Source of the DNA: Periplaneta americana
Lineage: Eukaryota; Arthropoda; Insecta; Blattodea; Blattidae
Assembly (NCBI RefSeq): GCF_040183065.1
Contig: NC_091120.1
Span: 175,650,488 to 175,714,487, forward strand
Length of the DNA stretch: 64,000 bases
Reading direction: 5' to 3'
The notes beneath the pieces are model-generated. The model made no database searches. It was not told the DNA's origin and was given only the letters and a program-made list of their open reading frames with translations. This document shows, piece by piece, positions 20,597 through 31,300 of this stretch. The position numbers and the translations under genes are program-made. Position 1 is the stretch's first letter, and each line of letters opens with the position of its first letter.

Positions 20597-21009
20597 TAAC
20601 TGCCAAATTATGATGTTGCGGCTAAACAGCATTCCTCCTTCTGTCATCCCAATTAGCTGGAGGGCAGGCGAGTGGATTGACAGGCAAATAAATGTTGAAG
20701 GAAAGCTAGGGAATATATCTATGTGACTACATAGTGTTCATTTTGTGTTTGGACCAAAATGGCAAGTGACATATTCACTTCCCATTGGCTGAGAGATTTG
20801 GGAGTTCAAAAGGTACATTATGCGATAATTGAATGACTACATCAGGCATGCTCACAAGCAAATGGTGAGGGAAGTATCTGGTGCTCCCAACCCCTCTCAT
20901 ACAATTAGAAGATATTAATGTGACAATTTTCTACATCTAGTGTGTAACCCAGTTGTTCCCAACCTTTTTTGACTGACGACAAACGCCCACGATACCGCAA
21001 CACACTTAT

Positions 21010-21053
<44 letters not shown>

Positions 21054-21540
21054 CACCACTTCTTTTCTTCTGGAGAAAAAAGTGGTCGAATTCTGGTGTA
21101 GAATATTTTATAGCGGACGGGGAGATGGTGTGTCAAAATTTTCAAAATTAGTCCTGAACTGTGTGAAAATTATTACACTTCTGCTCTAATTTCAGGATCA
21201 AAAGAGGTTACTGTTCACTGCACGGGAATTTTGTCGTTTTTAACCTCCTTTTCGTCCAACTAAGATTTCCAAGATCTAAGTGGAATTCAAAGAAGAATTA
21301 TATTAAAAACATAGTTATTCACACAGATATTGGTTCTGTGATGAAAAATGCGGAATTGAAAGTAACCACTTACTACTTGAACTTGGCGGAACTTTGGCTA
21401 TAGGTTTAACATACACAATTTTTCTTTCAAACTCAAACAGATGGTATCCCATTTAGATAACAATGTAAGCCTATATAACGAAAATTAACTGTTTTTTTTT
21501 TTCTCGTAATCAAGTTTCAAATTATATACGTTAAATCTGT

Positions 21541-22255
21541 TTACAAAATAAATAAATCTTCCTGACACTCACTGGAACATAGACGCCACTTTTTCATATT
21601 TATAAGTTTGTTGAGGTTAGGTTCATATGCTAGTAAGGAAAGACTGAGAAGACAAACAAGATGAAAGTCTGAGAGCAGTGTACGTGTATCATTTTTAATG
21701 TGGTTCACTTGAGAAAAGGCTTGTTCGCAGATATAGGTTGTACCAAAAACTGACAACACTTGCGCTGCAAAGTAACGTAACTTCGGAAATGTGATATTTG
21801 GCAAAGACTTATACAATTCCCATCCTTCCCTACCGAAACAAATTAAAGAGTAATTTCTGTAACTCAGATAATTCGTTTTGCAAATCGTAAGGAGCTTCGG
21901 CCACCGGCGTAGCTCAGTCGGTTAAGGTGCTTGCCTGCCGGTCTGAAGTTGCGTTCGAGCGCGGGTTCGATCCCCGCTTGGGCTGATTACCTGGTTGGGT
22001 TTTTTCCGAGGTTTTCCACAACCATAAGGTGAATTCCAGGTAATCTATGGCCAATCCTCGGCCTCATCTCACCAAATACCATCTCACTATCACCAATATC
22101 ATCACCATATCATTGATATAGCGTCGTTAAATAACCGACTAAAATAAAAAAGGAGCTTCGGACACTTGGAACTTGAAAGGATTACAAAAAAGGTGCAATT
22201 CTGAAAACTGTTTTTCAAAAGAGTGAAGCCATTCCGAATTCCCGAGATATCATCC
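21541..22255 (-). pseudogene. hAT transposase C-terminal relic interrupted by a SINE
   Basis: Minus-strand reading from 22255: FEKQFQNCTFF..NPFKF, then after the SINE YDLQNELSELQKLLFNLF, a frame break, and LYKSLPNITFPKLRYFAAQV and FGTTYICEQAFSQVNHIKND. This is the dimerisation region of GTF2IRD2/ZBED5-like hAT transposases. Stops and shifts make it non-functional. A sister relic is at 32073-32348. Confidence 0.85.
21901..22149 (+). mobile_element. tRNA-derived SINE with 12-bp target duplication
   Basis: Head GGCGTAGCTCAGTCGGTTAA and GGGTTCGATCCCC, tail GCGTCGTTAAATAACCGACT then AAAATAAAAA. Flanked by AAGGAGCTTCGG at 21889-21900 and 22150-22161, so it landed inside the hAT transposase pseudogene. 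Confidence 0.92.
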
Positions 22256-22659
22256 ATAACCTTTAACTAATCCGTAAATCCTTCTTAATACCTATATTGT
22301 CTTTAAAATACCAACAGTTTTTGTTTGTAGGAATCCTTGAGTATCCATGTTTACATACATATAGATAACTACATATTTTCTTATTGAATAATGGTCTCAG
22401 TTTAGAATTCATAGATATTAATTTGGTTGGTTGTTAAAAGCTCAATATTAGTGTAGAATTCATTACCCATGTTATATATCGTAATTGGACCCTCTGTAAA
22501 GGAACAAGTATATTTACAGAACTCTAAGTCGTATAACTTCATGTATACCAACTCCTGTATGTTCTGCAAAGCTCTCTTAGAATCTAGATGTTCCTATACC
22601 CTTGATGTAATGGTTGATTGATTTATTTGTAAAATAAAGAAGCCGTTTTATGTTGTCAG

Positions 22660-22801
22660 GTGCTGCTTCGTTTCCCAGAAGTCCTCATGAAAATCAAGAA
22701 GGATCTGTGTCTGCATCACCTTTGTGACTATGTCTATGAGATCGCCACTACATTCTCAGAATTCTACGACAACTGCTACTGTGTTGAAAAAGACTCAACA
22801 G
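22660..22801 (+). CDS. RARS1: Arginyl-tRNA synthetase, second-last coding exon
   Basis: The acceptor TGTTGTCAG ends at 22659. Frame: [20 protein letters not shown], then [20 protein letters not shown] and CVEKDSTG, the helices of the DALR anticodon-binding domain. The last base (22801, G) starts a glycine codon finished in the next exon. The donor is GTAAAG at 22802. The exon is 142 bp. It directly continues ...WKLGK of the previous exon, as in animal ArgRS. It follows a 2.67-kb intron full of repeats and is followed by one of 4.99 kb. Confidence 0.95.
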
Positions 22802-22983
22802 GTAAAGTAGAGCTATTGTCTATACAAAACTAGAAAGATATTGATAGTTCTCTCTCTCATACGTGGGAAGGAAGTGACATTGTGAAGTTGTACGGTAGTG
22901 CAATGCGGCTGATTGCACCGCCTGCCTGCTGTGTCGGAACTGAGCAGTTGACACGAACTCGTCAATTTGTATCATACAGTACT

Positions 22984-23002
22984 CTGTGACTAGACAAATA
23001 CA

Positions 23003-23088
<86 letters not shown>

Positions 23089-23150
23089 TAGCTATTATTA
23101 TTATTATTATTATTATAAGAATAATATTATTATAAAAATAATAAAAGAGT
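22984..23150. repeat. (TAA)n microsatellite with inverted (TTA)n
   Basis: A long TAA run from about 23008 to 23085, then TTATTATTATT in the opposite sense, so it can fold back. Intronic. Confidence 0.95.
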
Positions 23151-23152
23151 GA

Positions 23153-23416
23153 ATGAATGTGAATATGGTTCAGTCTGCAAACGATATATGTAGTGCAAAA
23201 CCAGAATCAATATTTCATGCTATAAATTTCGAGTTATTAAGGAAAGATACACATTTTAACTCCATGGACTACCTTCATCAGCTAATAATGTTTTGTGGAG
23301 AAGAGTCAGGCCTACATAAATCTGAGTGTAATAATGTGACGAACAGTACAGAAAATAATGGGGCGTGTGGTTTATCTGAGCCAGGTGTAGCAGATGTTAG
23401 TAATAATGACGCGTAA
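23153..23416 (+). CDS. Unrecognised 87-residue open frame in ArgRS intron
   Basis: A polar protein with several Cys and Asn (SANDICSAKPES, MDYLHQLIMFCGEESG). No family is recognised and no domain is visible. It ends 130 bases before a LINE insertion. It could be a fragment of the element into which the LINE inserted, or chance. There is no splice or promoter support. Confidence 0.25.
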   Translation: MNVNMVQSANDICSAKPESIFHAINFELLRKDTHFNSMDYLHQLIMFCGEESGLHKSECNNVTNSTENNGACGLSEPGVADVSNNDA

Positions 23417-23560
23417 TCAATTAGGTCTATTTCATTTTATCCCGATGACTTACAAGGGCAAAAGATGATAGTGATTCTATTTCTGGTGATCCTACAAGGT
23501 GCATAGTAAATTAATCCCATTGATATCAAATCACTAACTGAAGTTAACATTACTCAAAAT

Positions 23561-24713
23561 CTCCAATAGATTCTATGAGATTCCTCACTAATATTAACAG
23601 CATCAAAATGACAATAGAAGAAAAAGCACTGATTCAATATGAAAAACTTATTAGATTACCAGGAAACAATTGGCATTCATACAGTCCTCTCTGTAGATTG
23701 AAAACTCAAAAAAGTTTCATATCCATTGTTCAAGAATTAAAACAGAAAATCAATATCCCGAATTTAAAAGAAAACCTACAAATTAAACCAAACCCTTTAA
23801 CTCTATTAAATATGGAATATAATCTAAATTTAACAGAAGAAATACTGAAATCAGAAGTAAACACTGAAATACTAAAACAATTGTCTTTAGAGACAATTAA
23901 TATTAGGTACCCTCCACAAAACTGGCTTCATTTATACACCGACGGATCCTTGATCTCCAGAGAACAAGGTGCCGGTGCAGGTGTTACATGCTGTCTCTTC
24001 TCACTTTATAGATCTCTTGGGTATGGAACAACAAGTTTTGATGGAGAAATCATTGCAATAAGTGAAAGTCTCAGGAATCTTCTATGCCACATCAGTAAAT
24101 TTAGGAATGCAGTTATATTGTCAGACTCCAAAGCAGCTATTCTATCAATAGTCTCTAAACACACACCTTCATCTCAAACAGCAGAAATAACTAAAATGCT
24201 CTCTCAATTAATATCACTCAATAAAAGAATTGTATTCCAATGGATACCATCCCATTGTGGAATCCTGGGAAACGAGAATGCGGATGCTTTAGCAAAGAAG
24301 GGCAGCACTGCTACTTACAGACCTGTTACTAAATCTACGTATTACTCTGTGAAAAGATATATTAAATCTACATACTTAGACTTCAACAAACAAAATTTGA
24401 TAACACAATCCCAAGGGAAAAAATGGAACTCTCTGCATCAAAATCCACACTTAATTCCCGATTTACCACGAAAATCGTCTGTAGTTGCATTTAGATTGGC
24501 AACAGGCCATGATTATTTGGCCAAACACCTGCATAGAATTGGAATATATCAGTCCCCTAACTGTCCATTGTGCAACTCAAACCAAGAAATGGATTCGGAA
24601 CACCTCAAAATCTGTGCTTCAGTGGCTGGTCATGATAATATCTTTGAAAAATATTGGAGTGCAAGAGGTCAAATGACTTTATTGTCAAATGCCTGGCATT
24701 AGAAAACAACAAC
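23561..24713 (+). mobile_element. I-group-like LINE, copy 2 (longest, 5' truncated)
   Basis: A perfect 15-bp target duplication AACATTACTCAAAAT lies at 23546-23560 and 24714-24728. The stop codon is followed directly by AAAACAACAACAAC. Inserted in the last ArgRS intron in the same orientation as the gene. Confidence 0.92.
23575..24702 (+). CDS. LINE ORF2 C-terminus: RNase H plus CCHC (open)
   Basis: A 375-residue uninterrupted frame, the best-preserved copy in the window. Residues 1-110 are the linker after reverse transcriptase. RNase H runs from about 115 to 245 with D123 (YTDGS), E158 (DGEII), D184 (SDSKAA), H227 (SHCG) and D237 (NENADA). The zinc motif is C330-x2-C333-x9-H343-x3-C347. 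The last residues SNAWH lie immediately before the tail. The annotated start is only the first methionine of a truncated ORF. An open frame and near-identity to copies 1 and 3 suggest fairly recent activity. RNase H with no 3' UTR points to an I-group element rather than Jockey. Confidence 0.85.
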   Translation: MRFLTNINSIKMTIEEKALIQYEKLIRLPGNNWHSYSPLCRLKTQKSFISIVQELKQKINIPNLKENLQIKPNPLTLLNMEYNLNLTEEILKSEVNTEILKQLSLETINIRYPPQNWLHLYTDGSLISREQGAGAGVTCCLFSLYRSLGYGTTSFDGEIIAISESLRNLLCHISKFRNAVILSDSKAAILSIVSKHTPSSQTAEITKMLSQLISLNKRIVFQWIPSHCGILGNENADALAKKGSTATYRPVTKSTYYSVKRYIKSTYLDFNKQNLITQSQGKKWNSLHQNPHLIPDLPRKSSVVAFRLATGHDYLAKHLHRIGIYQSPNCPLCNSNQEMDSEHLKICASVAGHDNIFEKYWSARGQMTLLSNAWH

Positions 24714-24728
24714 AACATTACTCAAAAT

Positions 24729-25271
24729 ATGGACAGTGATTTTAAAAATTCACACAGGCAATATATTGAATTTCCGAGGTATACTTAAGTAAAAGCTTGT
24801 TTTACATAGCTTTTTTGCCATATGAGATAGTGTTATTTGAGCATTAGTAGTTACTTTTTTCTGTTTTGTCGCCATTCTAATGATGCATAAACAGCTCTTA
24901 AAAAAAAAACTTAGAAACAGGATCTACACAACTTGTGACAACAAAGCAAACAAAGCAACCACTCTGTGAAAGAATGCAAAGCAAGACCATACAGAACAAT
25001 AAAGAACATCACTGCTGTGTAGCACTGCATAAGGCCTACTATCGATAGAGATGCACTATCGAATATGCCAGTAGTAATCTCATCGAGTCCATATTTTTGT
25101 CTTCATTATGACAAAATTCACTTGAAAAGTATACCTTTAAGGTGGAATTTTCCTTAAACCGAGTTTCCTTAAAAGCGGGAATTAATTACATTATTTTTAT
25201 GGTAATTTGGCTGGGACTTAACAGAGAATTCCTTAGAAACAGAAATGTTAAAACGAGGTTTTATTACATAC
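24729..25271. other. ArgRS intron, nothing recognised
   Basis: AT-rich spacer between the LINE and the Tigger-like element. Confidence 0.4.
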
Positions 25272-25444
25272 AGTAGACCCTCGATTTAATGGACTTCGGA
25301 TTTAACGGACTTATTTTAAAATCTCTATTTCTAGATTATTTTAGGCAGTTTCCATCTTTAGTAATAAAGAAACAGCATGCAGTTGGAAAGCAACTGAAGT
25401 TTGATGCTTTCTTCATTCAGCCTACTAGTTCACAGCAACCTTCT

Positions 25445-26535
25445 TACTTACTTATTGACTTTTAAGGAACCCGGAGGTTCATTGCTGCTCTCATATAAGC
25501 CCACCATTGGTCCCTATCCTGAGCAAGATAATCCAGTCTTTATCATCACTCACACCTCCCTCAAATCCATTTTAATATTATCTTCCCATCTACGTCTCGG
25601 CGTCCCCAAAGGTCCTTTTCCCTCCGGCCTCACACCTAACACTATATGCATTTCTGGATTCGCCCATACATGCTACATGCCCTACCCATCTCAGACGTCT
25701 GGATTTAATGTTCCTAATTATGTCAGCTGAAGAATACAATGCATGCAGTTTTATGTTATGTAACTTTCTCCATTCTCCTGTAACTTCATTCCTCTTAACC
25801 CCATATATTTTCGTAAGAACCTTATCCTCACACACCCTTAATCTCTGTTCCCCTCTCAAAGTGAGAGTCCAAGTTTCCCAACCATAAAGAACAACCGGTA
25901 ATATAACTGTTTTATAAATTCGAACTTTCAGATTTTTTGACAGCAGACTGGATGATAAAAGCTTCTCAACCGAATAATAACAGGCATTTCCCATATTTAT
26001 TCTGTGTTTAATTTCCTCCTGAGTATCATTTATATTTATTACTGTTGCTCCCAGGTATTTGAATTTTTCCACTTCTTCAAAGGATAAATTTCCAATTTTT
26101 ATATTTCCATTTCGTACAATATTCTCGTCACGAAACATAATCATATACTTAGTCTTTTCGGGATTTACTTCCAAACCTATCTCTTTACTTGCTTCAAATA
26201 AAATTCCCGTGTTTTCCCTAATCGTTTGTGGATTTTCTCCTAACATATTCACGTCATCCACATAGACAAGTAGCTGATGTAACCCGTTCAATTCCAAACC
26301 CTCTCTGTTATCCTGGACTTTCCTAATAGCATACTCTAGAGCAAAGTTAAAAAGTAAAGGTGATAGTGCATCTCCTTGCTTTAGCCCACAGTGAATTGGA
26401 AACGCATCTGACAGAAACTGACCTATACGGACTCTGCTGTACGTTTCACTCAGACACATTTTAATTAATTGAACTAGTTTGTTGGTAATACCAAATTCAA
26501 TAAGAATGTTATATAAAACTTCTCCCTTAACCGAG
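25445..26535 (-). pseudogene. RTE-like RT fragment, minus strand
   Basis: The perfect target duplication TCACAGCAACCTTCT (25430-25444 and 26536-26550) marks a 5'-truncated insertion. Minus-strand RT text: [37 protein letters not shown] (alanine of the usual YADD changed to valine), [17 protein letters not shown]. The frame is open from 26594 to 25590 but its first 18 residues are host sequence, and the C-terminal end is frameshifted. The tail is (AAGT)n at the low-coordinate end. Confidence 0.9.
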
Positions 26536-26761
26536 TCACAGCAACCTTCTACCAGTAAATAAGTGCTTGCATATTCTTTTGTACTATTAGTCACTAACAG
26601 AAAGGAGTTTTTTTTTGTTACTAAAATGGTCTGTAAAATGTTTTTTTATTGCTATACTGTATTTATAATCGGACCCTAATACTATATAGTGTTTCTTTTT
26701 AAAATAGTAATACATTGTACTGTACTGTAGTGTTAAAATTTCAGTGTTGTATTATAAAATA

Positions 26762-27675
26762 GCAAGGAGATGCACTATCACCTTTATTTTTTAACTTTGC
26801 TCTAGAGTATGCCATTAGGAAAGTCCAGGATAACAGAGAGGGTTTGGAATTGAACGTGTTACATCAGCTACTTGTCTATGCGGATGACGTGAATATGTTA
26901 GGAGAAAATCCACAAATGATTAGGGAAAACACGTGAATTTTACTGGAAGCAAGTAAAGAGATAGGTTTGGAAGTAAATCCTGAAAAGACAAAGTATATGA
27001 TTATGTCTCGTGACCAGAATATTGTACGAAATGGAAATATAAAAATTGGAAATTTATCTTTTGAAGAGGTGGAGAAGTTCAAATATCTGGGAGCAACAGT
27101 AACAAATATAAATGATACTCGGGAGGAAATTAAACACAGAATAAATATGGGAAATGCCTGTTATTATTCGGTTGAGAAACCTTTATCATCCAGTCTGCTG
27201 TCAAAAAATCTGAAAGTTCGAATTTATAAAACAGTTATATTACCGGTTGTTCTGTATGGTTGTGAAACTTGGAGAGGAACAGAGACTACGGGTGTTTGAG
27301 AATAAGATTCTTAGGAAATTGGTGCTAAGAGGGATGAAGTTACAGGAGAATGGAGAAAGTTACACAACACAGAACTGCACGTATTGTATTCTTCACCTGG
27401 CATAATTAGGAGCATTAAATCCAGACGTTTGAGATGGGCAGGGCATGTAGCACGTATGAGCGAATCCAGAAATGCATATAGAGTGTTAGTTGGGAGGTCG
27501 GAGGGAAAAAGACCTTTAGGGAGGCCGAGACGTAGATGGGAAGATAATATTAAAATGGATTTGAGGGAGGTGGGATATGATGATAGAGAATGGATTAATT
27601 TTGCTCAGGATAGGGACCAATGGCAGGCTTATGTGAGGGCGGCAATGAACCTCTGGGTTCCTTAAAAGCCAGTAA
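26762..27675 (+). pseudogene. RTE-like RT fragment, plus strand
   Basis: Starts inside the GDALSPL motif and ends AAAAGCCAGTAAG. The repeat GTATTATAAAATA at 26749-26761 and 27676-27688 is the target duplication. YADDVNML is present, but a TGA (26935) and a frameshift after YGCETW break it. The C-terminal block [20 protein letters not shown] is intact. It is the second RTE in the same Tigger, in opposite orientation to the first. Confidence 0.9.
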
Positions 27676-27795
27676 GTATTATAAAATATTATCCTTTAAA
27701 AATTCGCGATTTAACGGACATCCCTTAGCCCCTATTAGTCCGTTAAATCGAGGGTCTACTGTAAATATCTTGTGATTTTTTTTTTTTTATTTCAG

Positions 27796-27905
27796 GTGAA
27801 ATTAAGAAAGTGCACATGGACCGACTACTCCTTTGTGAAGCTACAGCCTTGATTCTAGAGCGTAGTTTTCACATCCTGGGCTTGAAGCCAGTGTCTCGTA
27901 TGTGA
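27796..27905 (+). CDS. RARS1: Arginyl-tRNA synthetase, last coding exon and stop
   Basis: A T-rich acceptor ending TTTCAG (27795). The frame continues [36 protein letters not shown], then TGA (27903-27905). The C-terminal LGLKPVxRM is the highly conserved end of class I ArgRS, where the final helix lies against the tRNA anticodon stem. Exons 19664, 22660 and 27796 together give about 190 C-terminal residues, as expected for animal ArgRS. The 3' UTR begins at 27906. No AATAAA occurs before the hAT element at 28225; candidates inside or past it (28285, 29657) are uncertain. Confidence 0.95.
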
Positions 27906-28216
27906 GGCACAATACTCACAACACACTTCACTGCCTGCAACAGGGTTCGAACATGTCGATATTATCTGACATCTCAACCAGAAGGTATGAATGTAACCAC
28001 TTGCTCAAAGTGCCAAAATGCTGGTTTTGTTTCTCTTATAATTCCAATATGAGAATATTAATATGCAGGCAAGATTGAACCATTTATAATGTTGCTGAAT
28101 GCTATTCTAGCAGCTGTATGCTTCTTCACAAGTTAACAGTAACTGATTTGCCGTCTAAAATACCAAATGAAATCACTTAAAACAATTTCGATTAATTAGA
28201 TAATAAGTGGGAATAC
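27906..28216 (+). other. Presumed ArgRS 3' UTR
   Basis: Follows the stop codon without any other feature. No canonical AATAAA was seen within it, so the transcript end is undetermined. Confidence 0.45.
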
Positions 28217-28224
28217 AATCTATC

Positions 28225-29067
28225 AGTGGCGCAGCATCAATGTAAGCTAAAAAGCTTAGCTTCCCCAGTTAATAATAATTTCATAATAAACCTGCAGTTT
28301 ATGGACAAAATTATTTATTAATTTTAATAGAATTTATATTTACATGTTAAATATTGTGATGCGGCAGCTCAGGATGATTTGTGATGCAGCAGTAAACAAG
28401 AAGCCTGCACACACCAGCTTCCAAGCAGACTGGTTTCTTCTGTGTAGTCCACCCCGCAGGTTTTCCATCCCTTTCTAACTAAACTACCCTAGTTGCAAGG
28501 CTCGCAAGAAGTTAGCTTTAACATTTAAAATAAGTAGTTTCTGAGTTATCGCTTTTCGTCAGTTGTGTTCAGTTGAAGTGTTAGTGTGCATTGTGGCTGA
28601 TATAATAAATAGTGAGCGAAATAACAGTTCCTGACACCAATTTACTTGAATTTTTTATGACAATTGTATTATCAAGACTGACTTACGAAAAAAAGTGTGA
28701 TTTAGAAAAGAAATGACCGACTCCCTTGCTGTCAATGAAGGACACAACCAAAAGACAGACGCATACTTACGTAATGATACTAATATTGTGATTTCTCTAA
28801 GTATGACAGGGAGTGAGCTAATGTTATACGTATACGTGTCTATTTGTTAAGAGATATGTGTAAACAGTGAAATCGTATTTTACTGCGTACCATTTGAGGT
28901 CATGCCTTATTGGTGTAACTTACGATGTTCCAACCAATCTTCGACTGCTGGCTTGACATTGACTACTATTTATTTTAAGACTGTATTTTTGTAATACGTT
29001 TTCTCATATTGCATGAAAGACAACTTGAGTTAGCTTCCCCTGCTCAAAATTTCATGCTATGCCACTG
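28225..29067. mobile_element. Non-autonomous hAT element, perfect 8-bp duplication
   Basis: The ends CAGTGGCGCAGCATCAA and, inverted, CAGTGGCATAGCATGAA. The target duplication CAATCTAT is at 28217-28224 and 29068-29075. 843 bp, with no transposase recognised. It lies just past the ArgRS stop, possibly inside its 3' UTR. Confidence 0.92.
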
Positions 29068-29097
29068 CAATCTATGTGACATTTGTGAATTTTATGC

Positions 29098-29350
29098 TGA
29101 CAGATGGGCCATCCTGTTGACCTGAGAGCAATTTCCCATCCTCAGACGAGTACCTGATAAGCCTGAGCCCTGCCTGGAGCCCCATACCATTCCTTCATTA
29201 GCATCAGAAACCCGTACTGGAAGTACCCGAGAAATATCCTCTGTAATGTCTGATTTATGCACCACAAATTCCATCACGACCTGGCAGGGGATCAAACCCG
29301 AGCCACTTGGATATGAGATCAGTGTACTAGCTGTGAGCCTCTTAGATGTG
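29098..29350 (-). mobile_element. tRNA-derived SINE, third head type, minus orientation
   Basis: On the minus strand the head has GGGTTTGATCCCCTGCCAGG (box B) following an ATCTCATATCCAAGTGGC anticodon-arm-like stretch. The body runs to CCCATCTGTCAGC. ORFs on both strands across it are by-products. The target duplication was not identified. Confidence 0.65.
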
Positions 29351-30023
29351 GTGAGGATTGTTAAACTGAATAACTGGAGTGGAATTTCCATGCCAGTCCC
29401 AAGTTTAGATTTAGATGAATCTGAATGGAATTTTAAGTAGACAAAGATGTTTAGGGCAGATTTTCTCGGAGCAGTCCACTTTACACTGTTATTATGTAAT
29501 GTATATTCCTCACTACGGAGACTGAGATTCGAAACTTGGCCACATGTGATATTTCTAATAGACATAGATGTTCTGAAGAAATTTTTCATCTAGTTTTTTT
29601 TTCTGTTACTGTTACTTCAACTGTTGCTCCATTCTCGTTATGAAGTTCTCTATTACTTAAATAAACCCTGCACTGATTGTTGTTATTGTCATTTTGTTGT
29701 AGGATAAAACACTGTTTATTTTTGGTAATTTCCAAATTAAATGTTCAAAATGTGCTCCATTTTGGCTAGACAATAATACAGCCTATTTCAGAACTCCTCT
29801 ACATAGCATTGCCATAGTATCAAAACCATACATAAATAACGTAAATCCAAACTTCGGCTCTTATTATCCTATATTCTGATTAAAATTTCTGAAGAATACG
29901 TTTGTAATGCATATCATAATATTCATTAATATTAGTCTGTGTTTCTAACCTGAAATAACTTGTAATCAACGTAGTTTTATTTTCTTCAGCTCTTGTTGGC
30001 TGTTGTTGGCTTGTTGGCTGCCA
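29351..30023. other. No gene recognised
   Basis: AT-rich. The boundary with the LINE at about 30024 is marked by a short TTGTTGGCTG near-repeat. Confidence 0.4.
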
Positions 30024-31050
30024 AACCAGGAAACAATTGGCATTCATACAGTCCTCTCTGTAGATTAAAAACTCAAGAAAGTTTCATATCCATGGTTCAA
30101 GAATTAAAATAGAAAATTAACATCCCGAATTTAAAAGAAAACTTACAAATTAAACCAAACCCTTTAACTCTATTAAATATAGAGTATACTCTAAATTTAA
30201 CAGAAGAAATACTGAAATCAGAAGTAAACACTGAAATAATGAAACAGTTGTCTTTAGAGACAATTAGTATTAGGTACCCTCCACAAAACTGGCTTCATTT
30301 ATACACTGACGGATCCTTGATCTCTAGAGAACAAGGTGCAGGTGCTGTCTCTTCTCACTTTATAGATCTCTTGGATATGGAACAACAAGTTTTGATGGTG
30401 AAATCATTGCAATAAGTGAATGTCTCAGGAATCTTCTATGCCACATCAATAAATTTAGGAATGCAGTTATATTGTCAGACTCCAAAGCAGCTATTCTATC
30501 AATCGTCTCTAAACACACACCTTCATCTCAAACAGCAGAAATAACTAAAATGCTCTCTCAATTAATAATACTCAATAAAAGAATTGTATTCCAATGGATA
30601 CCATCCCATTGTGGAATCCTGGGAAATGAGAATGTGGATGCTTTAGCAAAGAAGGGCAGCACTGCTACTTACAGACCTGTTACTAAATCTACGTATTACT
30701 CTGCGAAAAGATTTAGTAAATCTACATACTTAGACTTCAACAAACACAATTTGATAACACAATCTTAAGGGAAAAAATGGAACTCTCTGCATCATAATCC
30801 ACAGTTGATTCCCATTTACCACGCAAATCGTCTGTAGCTGCATTTAGATTGGCACCAGGCCATGATTGTTTGGCCAAGCACCTGCATATAATTGGAATGT
30901 ATCAGTCCCCTAACTACCCATTGTGCAACTCAAACCAAGAAATGGTTTCGGAACACCTCAAAATCTGTGCTTCAGTGGCTAACCATGACAATATCTTTGA
31001 AAAATATTGGAGTGCAAGAGGTCAAATGCCTGGCATTAGAAAACAACAAC
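30024..31050 (+). pseudogene. I-group-like LINE, copy 3 (broken)
   Basis: Co-linear with copy 2 from the PGNNWHSYSPL codons to the tail. Breaks: TAG at about 30109, a deletion removing part of the GAGAGV glycine stretch (about 30340), TAA at about 30766, a one-base loss near 30812, and a deletion shortening the very end (GQMPGIR for GQMTLLSNAWH). RNase H residues SDSKAA and NENVDA are still readable in 30472-30768. The tail is AAAACAACAACAACA. No clear target duplication was found. Confidence 0.9.
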
Positions 31051-31060
31051 AACATTTTCA

Positions 31061-31300
31061 ATAACAACAATTCAGATTGCCAGGTGATGATAGAAAACAA
31101 AAGACATGAAACAATTTAATACTATTTCTGATTTAACTATAGGGATACCATTTGAAATTTCAAAGGAGGTGGGGATGGTGAAGGGGATAAAACATAAAAT
31201 GCAATTAACACTGGTTTTAAACTTCCCTGTCAATATTTAAATTGATGTGTTTTTTTGTTTAAGTTAAATTTAATTGAAATAAATTGCGAAATTTTGAAAT
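31061..31300. repeat. Segment paralogous to odorant receptor intron 1
   Basis: 31061-31117 (GATTGCCAGGTGATGATAG..AAACAAAAGA) resembles 3597-3657, and 31194-31300 resembles 5500-5610, in the same order. In the receptor intron the two halves are separated by the MITE complex and other sequence. No receptor exon accompanies it here. Confidence 0.55.

Larger units (their letters stand above)
20950..22270 (-). mobile_element. hAT element relic (one end found)
   Basis: The end CAGTTGTTCCCAACCTTTTT at 20950 is of the common hAT kind. The interior holds a (TAA)n run (21011-21052) and a decayed transposase on the minus strand. No matching opposite end was found, so the other side is truncated or too diverged. 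Located in an ArgRS intron. Confidence 0.65.
25272..27764. mobile_element. Pogo/Tigger-like element holding two RTE insertions
   Basis: The left TIR CAGTAGACCCTCGATTTAAT (25272) and the right end ATTAGTCCGTTAAATCGAGGGTCTACTG (given in parts: ..TCGAGGGTCTACTG at 27764) are inverted copies, bordered by TA. The only transposase trace is a short KKQHAVGKQLKFDAFF-like C-terminal stretch before the first RTE. Without the two RTE copies the element is only about 450 bp, so it was already a deletion derivative. Located in the last ArgRS intron. Confidence 0.88.

Noticed and set aside
22984-23150. Regular short repeats as a CRISPR-like array
   Set aside because: Trinucleotide microsatellites without spacers, in a eukaryotic genome.
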